Part shown: in pieces, positions 8,620 to 17,336 of the stretch
How positions within the stretch are numbered: the first letter of the stretch is position 1
How the letters are laid out: every line of letters begins with the position of its first letter
Assembly: GCA_964529715.1 (NCBI GenBank)
Contig: CAZGXI010000026.1
Coordinates: 19,691-83,690, forward strand
Length of the DNA: 64,000 nt
Direction: 5' to 3'
Source of the DNA: CAZGXI01 sp964529715
GTDB taxonomy: Bacteria; Chloroflexota; Anaerolineae; Aggregatilineales; Ch27
Program-made: the position numbers and the translations under genes
Notes under the pieces: model-generated
Database searches by the model: none
The model's input: the letters and a program-made list of their open reading frames with translations, nothing else
What the model was told of the DNA's origin: nothing

Positions 8620-8949
8620 ATGGACTTCTTGCGCCGTCTGTTCGGGGGCGGCAGCCGCCAGCCGCGCGACGAAGGCATGTACTTCTACATCCGCAGCCGC
8701 CGCAGCGGAGAGATCGTCCCCGTGCGCCTGGACATGAATCAGTTGACGCCGGACTACACCGATGACCGCCTTTCCGGTTACTTTACCCATAAGGTCGTGG
8801 TCGGGCAGCGCAGCTTCGAGCGTATGGAAGCGGATTTTACCTTTGACGCCAACAAGCGCCTGACGAACAAAACCGTCACCGGCGGCGAATTTGTGGATCG
8901 CGCCGCCTGGGTAGCGCAGCAGCAGGAAAACGGCCCGCAGCCGGGATAA
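8620..8949 (+). CDS. Small conserved hypothetical protein
   Basis: 109 aa. The ATG at 8620 is preceded by CAGGAGG at an 8- to 9-base distance. The protein begins MDFLRRLFGGG and has a compact middle with alternating charged and aromatic residues (MYFYIRSRRSGEIVPVRLD), then Asp/Phe-rich strands and a polar tail. It has no signal peptide, membrane helix or Cys. I do not recognise the family, though such short proteins with an RRLFGGG start are common as conserved unknowns in Chloroflexota. It lies between the sensor kinase and the DUF362 gene on the same strand. Confidence 0.7.
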   Translation: MDFLRRLFGGGSRQPRDEGMYFYIRSRRSGEIVPVRLDMNQLTPDYTDDRLSGYFTHKVVVGQRSFERMEADFTFDANKRLTNKTVTGGEFVDRAAWVAQQQENGPQPG

Positions 8950-9007
8950 ACGCTCTACGACGCCGGGCGCGGCTGCTTCCGCCCGCACAGCCACACCGAG
9001 GCAATTC

Positions 9008-10252
9008 ATGACCTACCATTCCAACACTTCTCGTCCCCTCTCACGGCGCCGCTTTCTTGGCCTGGCCGGTGCAGGGCTACTCGCCGGGTTGGGCGGGCTG
9101 GACTTGATCGCCCCACGCGCGGCGGACGCCGCCCTCCATCGCCAGAACGTCGCCCGTTCCAACCGCGTGCTGCTGCACACCTTCGATCCCGCCCTCACCA
9201 CGCCCACTGACGCCGTGCGCGCGGCAGTGCTGGCAGTGACGGATTTCGCCTGGCTGCGGCAGGGCGACTCGGTCTTCGTCAAGCTCGCCAGCAATTCCAG
9301 CTATGCACCGCCGTCCGTCACCTCGCCGGACGTGCTGGCGGGCGTGGTGGGGCTGCTGCGCGAGGCCGGCGCGGGCACGGTCTACGTGGGCGATATGAGC
9401 GGCGCGATCTATGTGCGCCACCTGGCCGACCGGACCATCGGCTCGACGCGGGAAATCATGCGCACCAACGGCCTGCTCGCCGCCGCCGAGGCTGCCGGGG
9501 CGACCATCCATTGCTTTGAGGAAGTCCCCTTCGCGCGGGCCTACATCCCCGGCGTACCGACAGGCAACCCCACCTGGGAGAACGATCTTCAGGTTGCCGC
9601 CATCCTGGACGAGGTCGATCACGTGATCAATCTGCCGCGCCTGGGCAAGCATGTGCTGGCCGGGGCGTCGCTGGGCCTCAAGAACGCTGTCGGCTGGATC
9701 AGCGATTACAGCCGCATGGTCCTGCACCGCGACGGAGACCTCTTCCACACCCGTATCGCGGAGATCAACACCATCCCGCAGTTGGCGGAGAAGATGCGCT
9801 TCACCCTCACGTTGGTGGATCGTGCCCTGACGACTTATGGTCCCGACTCCGGCCACGCGCTAACCCTGGCCCGCCCCTTGATCATCGCGGCGGAGGATGT
9901 GGTCTGCCACGACCAGATCGCGTTGCTGGCGCTGCTGTGGGGACGCGCACAGACGCCGCCCACTGCACTGGCGCAGGACCCCTATCCGGCCCAGTCGAAC
10001 GGGCTGAACTGGTGGTTCGTGCGCGTGACCTGGGACGCCGAAGGCGTGGACGGTTACACAGACCTGCCGACCTTCGACGACCTGTCTGATGCGACCATCC
10101 CGTCGCAGTTCAACACGGCCTTCGATCTGCTGTGGGGTGGGCGCCCCCAAACTATCGAGGTCATTCCCGGCGGCATGGCGCCCGATGCCGACCTGCTGGC
10201 GCTGCTGTCCGCCGATCCGGCCCTGGGGATCGTGGTCGGAAATGCCGGGTGA
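9008..10252 (+). CDS. Tat-exported DUF362 domain protein
   Basis: 414 aa. The twin-arginine signal LSRRRFLGLAGAGLLAGLGG (residues 12-31) ends near an Ala-X-Ala site at about residue 42, so the protein is exported folded, probably with a cofactor. The rest matches the DUF362 fold: a substrate loop GDSVFVKLASNSSYAPPSVT, DVLAGVVGLLREAGAGTVYVGD, and a conserved LPRLGKHVLAGASLGLKNAVGW segment. DUF362 proteins are often found beside iron-sulphur or redox genes, and their reaction is unknown. A GAGGCAATTC ribosome binding site precedes the ATG. It heads a run of exported redox proteins on this strand (10890-17105), which suggests a joint periplasmic or surface role. Confidence 0.85.
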   Translation: MTYHSNTSRPLSRRRFLGLAGAGLLAGLGGLDLIAPRAADAALHRQNVARSNRVLLHTFDPALTTPTDAVRAAVLAVTDFAWLRQGDSVFVKLASNSSYAPPSVTSPDVLAGVVGLLREAGAGTVYVGDMSGAIYVRHLADRTIGSTREIMRTNGLLAAAEAAGATIHCFEEVPFARAYIPGVPTGNPTWENDLQVAAILDEVDHVINLPRLGKHVLAGASLGLKNAVGWISDYSRMVLHRDGDLFHTRIAEINTIPQLAEKMRFTLTLVDRALTTYGPDSGHALTLARPLIIAAEDVVCHDQIALLALLWGRAQTPPTALAQDPYPAQSNGLNWWFVRVTWDAEGVDGYTDLPTFDDLSDATIPSQFNTAFDLLWGGRPQTIEVIPGGMAPDADLLALLSADPALGIVVGNAG

Positions 10253-10286
10253 TTCCCTCCACGCCCGGTCCCCTTATTGCGTCGTC

Positions 10287-10314
10287 GTAGCGGCGGCTTT
10301 GAAGCCGCCGCTAC
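10287..10314. repeat. Perfect 13-bp palindrome (REP-like hairpin)
   Basis: GTAGCGGCGGCTT, two bases, then its exact reverse complement. It lies between the DUF362 stop and the acetyltransferase start. It has no T run, so it is more likely a REP-type repeat than a terminator. Confidence 0.8.
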
Positions 10315-10339
10315 CCAATTTTTCAGAGAGAAGGTCTTA

Positions 10340-10858
10340 TTGGAGAAGCGGATATCCATCGCCATTCGCGGCCCACTGCTGGGACAATCCGCCGTCTGTG
10401 AGCCGATCCTGCGCGCCCTGCCGGACTGGTTCGGGATCGAAGAGGCCACCGCGCAGTACGTCCGCGATACCGACGTAATGCCGACCCTGATCGCCGCCGT
10501 TGAGGATCAGGCCCTCGGCTTTCTCACGCTTAGGCGTCACAACCCCTACACCGCCGAGATTCACGTGATGGGCGTCCGCCCGGAATGGCACGGGCAGGGC
10601 GTGGGCCGCGCGCTGGTGGAAAAGGCCGCGCAAGTCCTGCGGGAAGACGGTGTGGAATACTTGCAGGTCAAGACGCTAAGCGACTCCCACCCCGACCCCG
10701 GCTACGCCAGAACGCGCGCCTTCTACCTGGCGATGGGCTTCCGTCCGCTGGAGGAATTCAAGACGCTGTGGGGCGAAACCAACCCCTGCCTGTTGATGGT
10801 AAAATATCTGTGGGCACAACCCTTGTTCAGGGGAGACAACCTGTCGAACCTCTTGTAG
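10340..10858 (+). CDS. GNAT family N-acetyltransferase
   Basis: 172 aa from a TTG at 10340 preceded by GAGAGAAGG; the longer frame from 10277 runs through the palindrome and is not used. The acetyl-CoA binding motif V-R-P-E-W-H-G-Q-G-V-G-R-A-L is at about residues 80-95, after the strand HVMGVRPEW. The C-terminal GNAT signature is a Tyr in a TRAFYLAMGF segment. The substrate is unknown; the protein resembles small-molecule acetyltransferases. The start codon is the least certain part. The gene sits between DUF362 and the multihaem cytochrome on the same strand, but nothing links it functionally to them. Confidence 0.85.
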   Translation: MEKRISIAIRGPLLGQSAVCEPILRALPDWFGIEEATAQYVRDTDVMPTLIAAVEDQALGFLTLRRHNPYTAEIHVMGVRPEWHGQGVGRALVEKAAQVLREDGVEYLQVKTLSDSHPDPGYARTRAFYLAMGFRPLEEFKTLWGETNPCLLMVKYLWAQPLFRGDNLSNLL

Positions 10859-10889
10859 GGGATGCGACTACCCTGGCTGTGATCAACAC

Positions 10890-12578
10890 ATGATGACACC
10901 CTATCGCGTGCGGGCGGCTATGCTGGCCACCGCCATCTTCGTCGTGCTATCCCTGGCTGTGATCGCGCTGGCGCCGGTATGGGCGCAGGAATCCGTCACT
11001 GTGCGCGGCGTGGTGATGGATGATTCCGGCCCGCTGGCGGGGAGCGTGGTCCGTCTCCAAACCGAGACGCACTTCACCGTGACGGACGCGCAGGGCCGCT
11101 TTGAACTGACCATTCCCCCGCCGCAGCAAGACGTGCGCATCACCGCCTGGATGCCCGGCTACCTGACCGGTTGGGCGACGATCCCTGGCGGGACAGAAGG
11201 TACGTTGGAGGTCGTCATCACGCCCACGCGCCACTACGCCACCGATAACCCGGACTATAACTGGTTCTCCCACGAGGGCGCGTCCGGATCGTTGAGCTGT
11301 TCCCACTGTATGCCCTGCTACACGGAATGGCGGCTGGACGCCCATTCACAGTCGGCGCTGAACCCGCGCTTCCTTAGCCTCTACAACGGCACAACGCTCA
11401 CCGGGCGTCTGGGCGTGCCGACGGCGTACCGCTTCGACCCCGACCTGGGCATCGACGTACCGGTCGCGCCGTCGTTGGGACAGGGTGAGGGTGGAGTCGG
11501 GCCGGGCTTCCGGCTGGACTTCCCGGATCAGGGCGGCAACTGCGCGGCCTGCCACGTCCCCGGCGCGGCGGCGCGGTCCGGCAACGCGCACAACACCGAC
11601 ATCCAGACCATCTCCGGCATCGACACGGAGGGCGTGTTCTGCGAGTTCTGCCACAAGATCGGCGAGGTGCGCGTGAACCCGGTCACGGGCCTGCCGAACC
11701 CCGACCTACCCGGCGTGCTCTCGATGCGGCTTTACCGTCCTGAGGCCGATCAGCAATTGTTCTTCGGCCCGTTCGACGATGTGGCCCGCCGCGTGAGCTA
11801 CCTGCCCTTGCAGGAGCAGAGCCGCTTTTGCGCCTCGTGCCACTTCGGGGCGTTCTGGGGCGTGGTCATGTATAACTCCTTCGGCGAATGGCTGGATAGC
11901 CCCTACAGCGATCCAGAGACGGGGCGCACCTGCCAGAGTTGTCACATGCCGCCCGTGAGCTACGACTATTTCGTTTATCCTGCAATGGGCGGCCTGCACC
12001 GCGACCCGGCCCGCATCCTGAGCCACACCATGCCCGGCGCGCTGGACGAGGCGTTTCTGCAAACCACCGCCGAGGTGGAGATCGAAGCGGTGCGCGATGG
12101 GGACGCGCTGGCCGTCACCGTGCGCGTGACCAACACCGGCGCGGGCCATCACATCCCGACCGATAACCCGCTGCGCAACGTGATCCTGCTGGTGAACGCG
12201 CTAGACGCTGAGGGCAACCCGCTGGCCTTTCTGGACGGCGCGACGATCCCGGCGTGGGGCGGCGTGGGCGACCCGACGCAGGGCTATTACGCCGGGCTGC
12301 CGGGCGTGCTCTATGCGAAGGTGCTGGCGGACTTTTACACCGGCGAGACGCCCACCTACGCCTACTGGCGGCAGACGCGCCTGGTGAGCGATAACCGCAT
12401 CCCGGCCCTGGCGACGGACGAAAGCCACTATCGCTTTGCCCTGCCCACAGATGCAGGCGAGATCACCGTGTCGGCGCGGCTGCTGCTGCGCCGGGCGTTC
12501 ATCGAACTGATGGACCTGAAGAACTGGAACATCCCCGACATCCCGATGGCTTACGTCACCCTGGCGGTGCAGCCATGA
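10890..12578 (+). CDS. Secreted multihaem c-type cytochrome with N-terminal carboxypeptidase-regulatory-like domain
   Basis: 562 aa. A signal peptide or anchor covers residues 1-32 (cleavage near VWAQ). Residues about 35-110 look like a CarboxypepD_reg beta-sandwich (GVVMDDSGPLAGSVVRL, TDAQGRFELTIPP). Four CXXCH haem-c sites follow, at 218 (CAACH), 251 (CEFCH), 314 (CASCH) and 348 (CQSCH). A fifth, upstream Cys cluster reads CSHCMPC at 137-143, where relatives usually have CXXCH. The motif GAGHHIPTDNPLRN near residue 425 is a landmark of this cytochrome family. Its TGA overlaps the ATG of the next gene, so the two are translationally coupled. Likely an extracytoplasmic electron carrier; the partner is not known. 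Confidence 0.85.
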   Translation: MMTPYRVRAAMLATAIFVVLSLAVIALAPVWAQESVTVRGVVMDDSGPLAGSVVRLQTETHFTVTDAQGRFELTIPPPQQDVRITAWMPGYLTGWATIPGGTEGTLEVVITPTRHYATDNPDYNWFSHEGASGSLSCSHCMPCYTEWRLDAHSQSALNPRFLSLYNGTTLTGRLGVPTAYRFDPDLGIDVPVAPSLGQGEGGVGPGFRLDFPDQGGNCAACHVPGAAARSGNAHNTDIQTISGIDTEGVFCEFCHKIGEVRVNPVTGLPNPDLPGVLSMRLYRPEADQQLFFGPFDDVARRVSYLPLQEQSRFCASCHFGAFWGVVMYNSFGEWLDSPYSDPETGRTCQSCHMPPVSYDYFVYPAMGGLHRDPARILSHTMPGALDEAFLQTTAEVEIEAVRDGDALAVTVRVTNTGAGHHIPTDNPLRNVILLVNALDAEGNPLAFLDGATIPAWGGVGDPTQGYYAGLPGVLYAKVLADFYTGETPTYAYWRQTRLVSDNRIPALATDESHYRFALPTDAGEITVSARLLLRRAFIELMDLKNWNIPDIPMAYVTLAVQP

Positions 12579-14515
12579 CCAAAGTCAATCGAACCGCCAG
12601 GTCGCCAAGAGCGCCCGGAATAGAGGTCTCTTTCCTTTTTTCTCTTGGCGTACTTGGCGTCTTGGCGGTTATTTTCCTCTTCGCCGCCGCGAGCGGAATC
12701 GCCGCGCAGGGCGAGGCCACACCTACCGCGACGATCCCGCCGCGCCCGACCTACGCGCCCAGCCCTACGCCAGAGATCACGCCCGTCCCGCTGATCCTCA
12801 CGCCGATTGCCACGCCCATCCCCCTGCCGCCCTTGCCCCCGCTGACCGACAGCCAATCCAGCCGGGCGCTGGCGCTGGCGGGCGAAACGCTCGTCACGGT
12901 CAATGCGGACAGCGGCAGCGTGACCCTGGTGGACGTGAACACGCTGGCCGTGCTGGCGGAAATCCCGGTGGGCCGCGACCCGCGCGCAGCAGCGATCACA
13001 CCGGACGGAAGGCGGGCGCTCGTCACCCTGCGTGGCGAGGATGCCCTGGCGGTGGTCAATGTGCAGGCACGGCGGGTAGAAGCCGTTTACCCAGCCTGCC
13101 ACATGCCCTACGGCGTCGTCGCAGACGAACGGCGGGCTTACGTGGCCTGTTTCGCCGACGACCAGATCGCCGTGCTGGACCTGGACTCCGGCCAGATCGT
13201 GCATCGCCTGAATGTGTCCGACGCGCCGGCAGGGCTGGCGCTGAGCGAGAACGGCTGGCTGCTGGCGACTCACTTTTACAGCGGGCAGGTGACGGCCCTC
13301 AACGTGGCGAGCACACCGTTCGTGCTGGGATCGGTTAACGTCGAGCCGGACGCGGTGCTGTCCCAGAGCATCGTGCTCGCGCCGGATGGGGCGCGGGCCT
13401 ACCTGCCGCAGACGCGCACGGGGCTGGCTCTGATCTCGCTGCAATACATGCAAGACTGGTTCCCGGTGGTGGGCGTGCTGGACCTCACGACCATGCAGGG
13501 CGACCGCGACGCACGCCTGACCATTTCCCGTTACGACGACCAACCCGCCAACATGCCGTTCGACGCAGCCTTTTCCCCAGACGGGGCGACGCTGTACGTG
13601 GCGCTGGCAGGCAGCGACGCGGCGCTGGCGGTGGACGTGACCACGTATGATGTGCGGGCGCGGGTGGCGGTCGGGGCGAACCCGCGCGCGGTGATGGCGC
13701 ATGAGGATAGGGTGTTCGCGCTCAATGCGCTGGACGGCACCCTCACGGTCATCGACGCGAGCACGTTCACCGTGACCGCTACCGTCCGCGTGACGGACAT
13801 CCCGCTCAATCCTGAACTGCTGCGTGGCAAGGTGCTGTTCCACAATGCCGCCGATCCCCGGCTCAGCGACGGGGCGATCAGTTGCGCCACGTGCCACTTC
13901 GACGGTGGCACAGATACGCGCACCTGGATCAACTTCCGCAGCGGGCCGCGCAACACGCCCGCGCTCGCCGGCGCGGCGGCATATCCGCCCTTTCATTGGG
14001 CGGGCGATATGGTCGAACTTCAGGATTCAATTGAGGATACCATCCGCCACGTGATGTTGGGCGACGGCCTGATCGACGGGCCGTTCGACGCGACTGTGCC
14101 GAACGCGGTCGATGCCGGGCGCTCGGCAGACCTGGACGCACTGGCGGCCTACGTCGCCTCGCTGGAGACCTGGCCCAACCCTTACCGCCAGCCAGACGGC
14201 TCGCTGACCGAGTCGGCGCGGCGGGGGATGCAGCTTTTTATGAGCGGTTCGCCGAGCTGTAGCTGTCACGCGCCGCCGCTGTACACCGATCAGCGCCAGC
14301 ACAACCTGGCCAGCGCGACCTTTTCGATGGAAGTCTATGGCAACTTCGACACGCCGACGCTGCGTGGCCTGTGGATGAGCGCGCCGTACATGCACGACGG
14401 CGTGGCGCAGACGCTGGAAGAAGTCCTGACGCGCACCGACCCGGTTCACAGCGTGGCGGGCAGCCTGACGCGCCAGGAGCTTGACGACCTGATCGCCTTC
14501 CTGCTGTCGCTATGA
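12575..14515 (+). CDS. Secreted beta-propeller (YncE-like) protein with C-terminal MauG/CCP-like haem domain
   Basis: 646 aa, with ATG overlapping the previous stop (ATGA). The export signal (residues about 25-50, FLFSLGVLGVLAVIFLFAAA) is encoded by a CCAAGACGCCAAG-type repeat. A Thr/Pro linker is followed by a propeller of YVTN/YncE repeats (about 85-410; VTVNADSGSVTLVDVNTLAV is one blade). The C-terminal third resembles the cytochrome c peroxidase/MauG family: CATCH at 437, a second site reading CSCH at 562-565, and TPTLRGLWMSAPYMHDG. In this family two haems cooperate in peroxide-driven oxidation. The second site lacks one residue of CXXCH, so the second haem may be bound oddly or lost. 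Probably works with its cytochrome neighbours. Confidence 0.85.
   Translation: MTKVNRTARSPRAPGIEVSFLFSLGVLGVLAVIFLFAAASGIAAQGEATPTATIPPRPTYAPSPTPEITPVPLILTPIATPIPLPPLPPLTDSQSSRALALAGETLVTVNADSGSVTLVDVNTLAVLAEIPVGRDPRAAAITPDGRRALVTLRGEDALAVVNVQARRVEAVYPACHMPYGVVADERRAYVACFADDQIAVLDLDSGQIVHRLNVSDAPAGLALSENGWLLATHFYSGQVTALNVASTPFVLGSVNVEPDAVLSQSIVLAPDGARAYLPQTRTGLALISLQYMQDWFPVVGVLDLTTMQGDRDARLTISRYDDQPANMPFDAAFSPDGATLYVALAGSDAALAVDVTTYDVRARVAVGANPRAVMAHEDRVFALNALDGTLTVIDASTFTVTATVRVTDIPLNPELLRGKVLFHNAADPRLSDGAISCATCHFDGGTDTRTWINFRSGPRNTPALAGAAAYPPFHWAGDMVELQDSIEDTIRHVMLGDGLIDGPFDATVPNAVDAGRSADLDALAAYVASLETWPNPYRQPDGSLTESARRGMQLFMSGSPSCSCHAPPLYTDQRQHNLASATFSMEVYGNFDTPTLRGLWMSAPYMHDGVAQTLEEVLTRTDPVHSVAGSLTRQELDDLIAFLLSL
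12596..12672 (-). repeat. CGCCAAGACGCCAAG-type repeat inside a coding region
   Basis: Read on the minus strand this holds ACCGCCAAGACGCCAAGTAC, then GCCAAGAGAAAAAAGG and further GCGA and CCAAG pieces. This sequence type occurs widely as intergenic repeat in many bacterial genomes (general knowledge). Here it supplies the hydrophobic core of a signal sequence. Confidence 0.7.
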
Positions 14516-14739
14516 CTTTGAAGAGCGTGTTCCAGTGGGACACGGCGGACGCGGAGGCTCGCGGACCAAAGGACTAATCAGAAAATCCGCGTCGTCCGCG
14601 TACCGTTGGAATCTGCCTGACGAACAACCGGACGCGGGGCAAAAGGTCTCCCACGTTGTGGCGGCGGAAAGCGTTCCGCCGTTATACTTATACAAAATAC
14701 TTGATGGCGGCTTGTCGTGCAGCGCCGCCGCTGTCCGAT

Positions 14740-14935
14740 TACATACACAAGGTGCAAGTTTCAAAAACGACCGTGTCTGCCCCGGTCGCCAGGGGTTTAA
14801 ACCCCTGGCTAAGTCCACAAAGTCCGCTTCAACGGACTGAAAGGCGGGTCAAGACCGAGGCCGACAGTCCACTTCAGTGGACTTTACATCCGTAGCTGGG
14901 GACTTGAGTCCCCGGCGCTAGAAACCTGCACATTC
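14740..14935 (-). repeat. Mosaic hairpin repeat (family A, full copy in opposite orientation)
   Basis: This is the near-complete reverse complement of the element at about 655-840. In order it holds CCAGGGGTTTAAACCCCTGG, AGTCCGCTTCAACGGACT, AGTCCACTTCAGTGGACT and GGGGACTTGAGTCCCC, bounded by a GTTTCAAAAACGACCG end and a GAAACCTGCACATT end. It occupies the second half of the 445-bp gap 14516-14960. In the first half (14516-14739) I see no gene. Confidence 0.8.
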
Positions 14936-14960
14936 CGTTTGCACACACAATGGGGTTGCC

Positions 14961-17105
14961 ATGAACAAACCTGTGATTATTCCCCGCCGCCAGCGTGTTG
15001 CCTTACTGATCGTGATCCTGGCGATTGCTGCCGTCTTGTCGCCGCGTGCACTGTTCGCCCAGGGAAGCCGCACGCCCACCGGCGGTCAGCCCTGGGACCT
15101 GAAGAACGTCACGCAGGCCGGGCAATTCAGTTTCTTCGACACGCCTGCCGGGGCCTCGACCACCGGCAAGCCGCTGGACATCGGCGACTTCGACGGCAAC
15201 GGCTGTGGCGACATCGCCATCACCGGGCAGAACGCCAGCCCCGTCTGGCGGGGCAGCGCCGGGCATCTGCGCATCGTCATGAATCTGTGTCCTATCGGCG
15301 GCGTGATGAACATGGAAACGGTCCAGGTAGGCCAGGGCGTGTTCTCCATCTACGGCGGCTACGCTGGCGATATGGCCGGCACCGAGACCTACACCGCCGA
15401 CTTCAACAACGATGGCTACGACGACCTGCTCTTCTCGGCCCAGAACAGCGATGGCCCCTACCAGGACCGCACCAACGCCGGCGCGGTCTACCTGCTGTTC
15501 GGCGGACCGGACTTCGCCAATCACCCGGACATCGTGCTAGACCAGCTTCCCGCCGACATGCTTGTTTTCTACGGCGCGACGGCGGAGGACCGCTTTGGCC
15601 TGTGGGTGGAGGGCGGCGACTTCGACGCCGACGGCTTCCACGATCTGCTGATCGGGGCAAACCAGGCCGACGGCGAGGGCGATCATCGCATTAACGCGGG
15701 CGAGGCGTGGATCATCTACGGCGACGCGGACATGTTCGGCAAATACGGCCAGGTGACAGACATGGCCGCACCGCCCGCCGACGCTACCTGGATCATCGGC
15801 GGCGACTACGACGACCTGATGGGGTCGTGCGTGTGGGGCGACGACCTGGACGGCGACGGCATCGATGACGCCATCGTGAGCGCCGGGCTGTGGCGCGCGT
15901 CGTCCGGCGTGGGCGGCCTTTCGTTCGGTGGGGCCGACGGCCCGGCCAACCGGCGCTATAACAGCGGCGAGACGTTCGTTATCTTCGGGCGGCCCGATAT
16001 GCGCGCGCGCGTATTCGACCTGGCCGCGCTGGTGGACGACTTCGGCGTGCCGACCGATCCGGGGATCACCGTGATCTACGGACAGGACCCCAACGACCTG
16101 CTGGGCGAGGAGATCGCCGTCGGGGATATGAACGGCGACGGACGCAACGATCTGGTGCTCGGCACGCTGATCGGCGACGGGCCGGAGAACAACATGGATG
16201 AGGCCGGCGAAGCCTGGGTGATTTACACCTTCGACCCGTTCCGAGGCATTATGATCGACACGGCCAACCCGCAGCCGGGCCGCACGGTGGTGATCTACCC
16301 TGATCAACCAGACAGCAAGGCGGGCGACACCTTGCGGGTGGCCGACATCGACGGCGACGGCATCGACGACCTGCTCTACGGCGCGCCAGACTATGACCCC
16401 ACTGGCTACGATCTGCGCGTGCGGCCCAACGCCGGGATGATGGCGGTCATCTTCGGCGAGCAGGGTGGCCTGCCGAACGAGAACGGCGTCATCCGCCTGT
16501 TTGCGCCGCCGCCGGGGTTGCGCGTGCGCTTCTTCATCGGAGCCGACGACAACGATATGATGCCCTACGCGCTGGCGGTGGCCGACATCGACGGCGACGG
16601 GCATATCGACATCGCGCCGAACGCGATGGGCGGCGACGGCGCCGCCAACGACCGCATCAACGCGGGGGAAATTTACGTCATCAGCGGCGCGGAGTTCCTA
16701 TCCCCTGATCACGACTTCGGCGCAACAGCAGCCGCGCCGCCCGCCGGGGCGACTACGCCTGCGCCCGTCGGGGCGACCTCCACCCCGCTGCCGCCGACGC
16801 CGGTCGGGATGACGCAGGGGCGCGACATCGGCCTGGGCCGCCAGCATTTTGAGGAGACCTGTGCGGGCTGTCATGGCTTTCAGGGTGAAGGCGTAGCGGG
16901 CCTGGGGCTGCCGCTGGTCACGTCGCCGCTGGTGCTCTACATGCCCGACGCCGACCTGCTGGCGTTTTTGCGCGCCGGGCGTCCGGCGGACCACCCCGAC
17001 AACACGACCAACGTCGCCATGCCGCCCAGCGGCGGTCGGCCCGACTGGAGCGACGACGATCTGCTGAATGTGATTGCTTATCTGCGCTGGCTGGCCCGAC
17101 AGTAG
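14961..17105 (+). CDS. Secreted FG-GAP/integrin-alpha-like propeller protein with C-terminal cytochrome c domain
   Basis: 714 aa. The signal peptide (residues 1-34, cleavage near LFAQ) has a basic start and a hydrophobic core. From about residue 60 to 590 there are repeated FG-GAP blades with calcium loops of DxDxDG type, for example DIGDFDGNGCGD, DFNNDGYDDLLFS, DMNGDGRNDLVLG and DIDGDGHIDIAPN. A Thr/Pro linker (about 590-620) leads to a single cytochrome c domain with CAGCH at 634-638 and a likely axial Met in the AMPPSGG segment. Such fusions put a haem on a calcium-stabilised surface scaffold. It is third in the row of haem proteins. Its role in electron transfer is inferred. Confidence 0.85.
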   Translation: MNKPVIIPRRQRVALLIVILAIAAVLSPRALFAQGSRTPTGGQPWDLKNVTQAGQFSFFDTPAGASTTGKPLDIGDFDGNGCGDIAITGQNASPVWRGSAGHLRIVMNLCPIGGVMNMETVQVGQGVFSIYGGYAGDMAGTETYTADFNNDGYDDLLFSAQNSDGPYQDRTNAGAVYLLFGGPDFANHPDIVLDQLPADMLVFYGATAEDRFGLWVEGGDFDADGFHDLLIGANQADGEGDHRINAGEAWIIYGDADMFGKYGQVTDMAAPPADATWIIGGDYDDLMGSCVWGDDLDGDGIDDAIVSAGLWRASSGVGGLSFGGADGPANRRYNSGETFVIFGRPDMRARVFDLAALVDDFGVPTDPGITVIYGQDPNDLLGEEIAVGDMNGDGRNDLVLGTLIGDGPENNMDEAGEAWVIYTFDPFRGIMIDTANPQPGRTVVIYPDQPDSKAGDTLRVADIDGDGIDDLLYGAPDYDPTGYDLRVRPNAGMMAVIFGEQGGLPNENGVIRLFAPPPGLRVRFFIGADDNDMMPYALAVADIDGDGHIDIAPNAMGGDGAANDRINAGEIYVISGAEFLSPDHDFGATAAAPPAGATTPAPVGATSTPLPPTPVGMTQGRDIGLGRQHFEETCAGCHGFQGEGVAGLGLPLVTSPLVLYMPDADLLAFLRAGRPADHPDNTTNVAMPPSGGRPDWSDDDLLNVIAYLRWLARQ

Positions 17106-17152
17106 CGGCGTTTTTAGGGGAGGGTTGGCGGGCGCGACCTGGCGCACGTGAC

Positions 17153-17320
17153 GAACTCTTCGAGTTCGCGCCGTTGGAACGCCGGGAACTCACGTCTCCG
17201 GCTGTGCAAGAAAAGTTCGCTGAAACGGCCCGAAAACGGCGCCAGCCAGGAGGTTTCCGAGTCCACTTCAGTGGACTTTATGCCCGTAGCTGGGGAATAC
17301 ATTCCCTGGCGAACGTGCAA
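17153..17320 (+). repeat. Family A repeat, diverged copy
   Basis: This starts GAACTCTTCGAGTTCGCGCC like the fragment at 4688, then AACGCCGGGAACTCACGTCTC. It continues with AGTCCACTTCAGTGGACT and GTAGCTGGGGAATACATTCCC, as at 14870-14920. Several palindromes have decayed. It fills 17106-17336, between the FG-GAP gene and a convergent gene. Confidence 0.7.
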
Positions 17321-17336
17321 AAATTCATCACACATT

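Noticed and set aside
7026..8678. Long minus-strand frame of 550 codons opposite the sensor kinase
   Set aside because: It is the antisense of a strongly supported histidine kinase with all catalytic boxes. GC-rich DNA gives such frames, and its product has no known features.
12551..13996. 481-codon minus-strand frame opposite the propeller-haem gene
   Set aside because: The plus-strand gene has propeller repeats, haem sites and a coupled start. The antisense product is rich in Arg/His/Gln, as expected for a shadow.
15537..16604. 355-codon minus-strand frame opposite the FG-GAP gene
   Set aside because: The repeated DxDxDG loops on the plus strand are decisive, and the antisense repeats are only their mirror.
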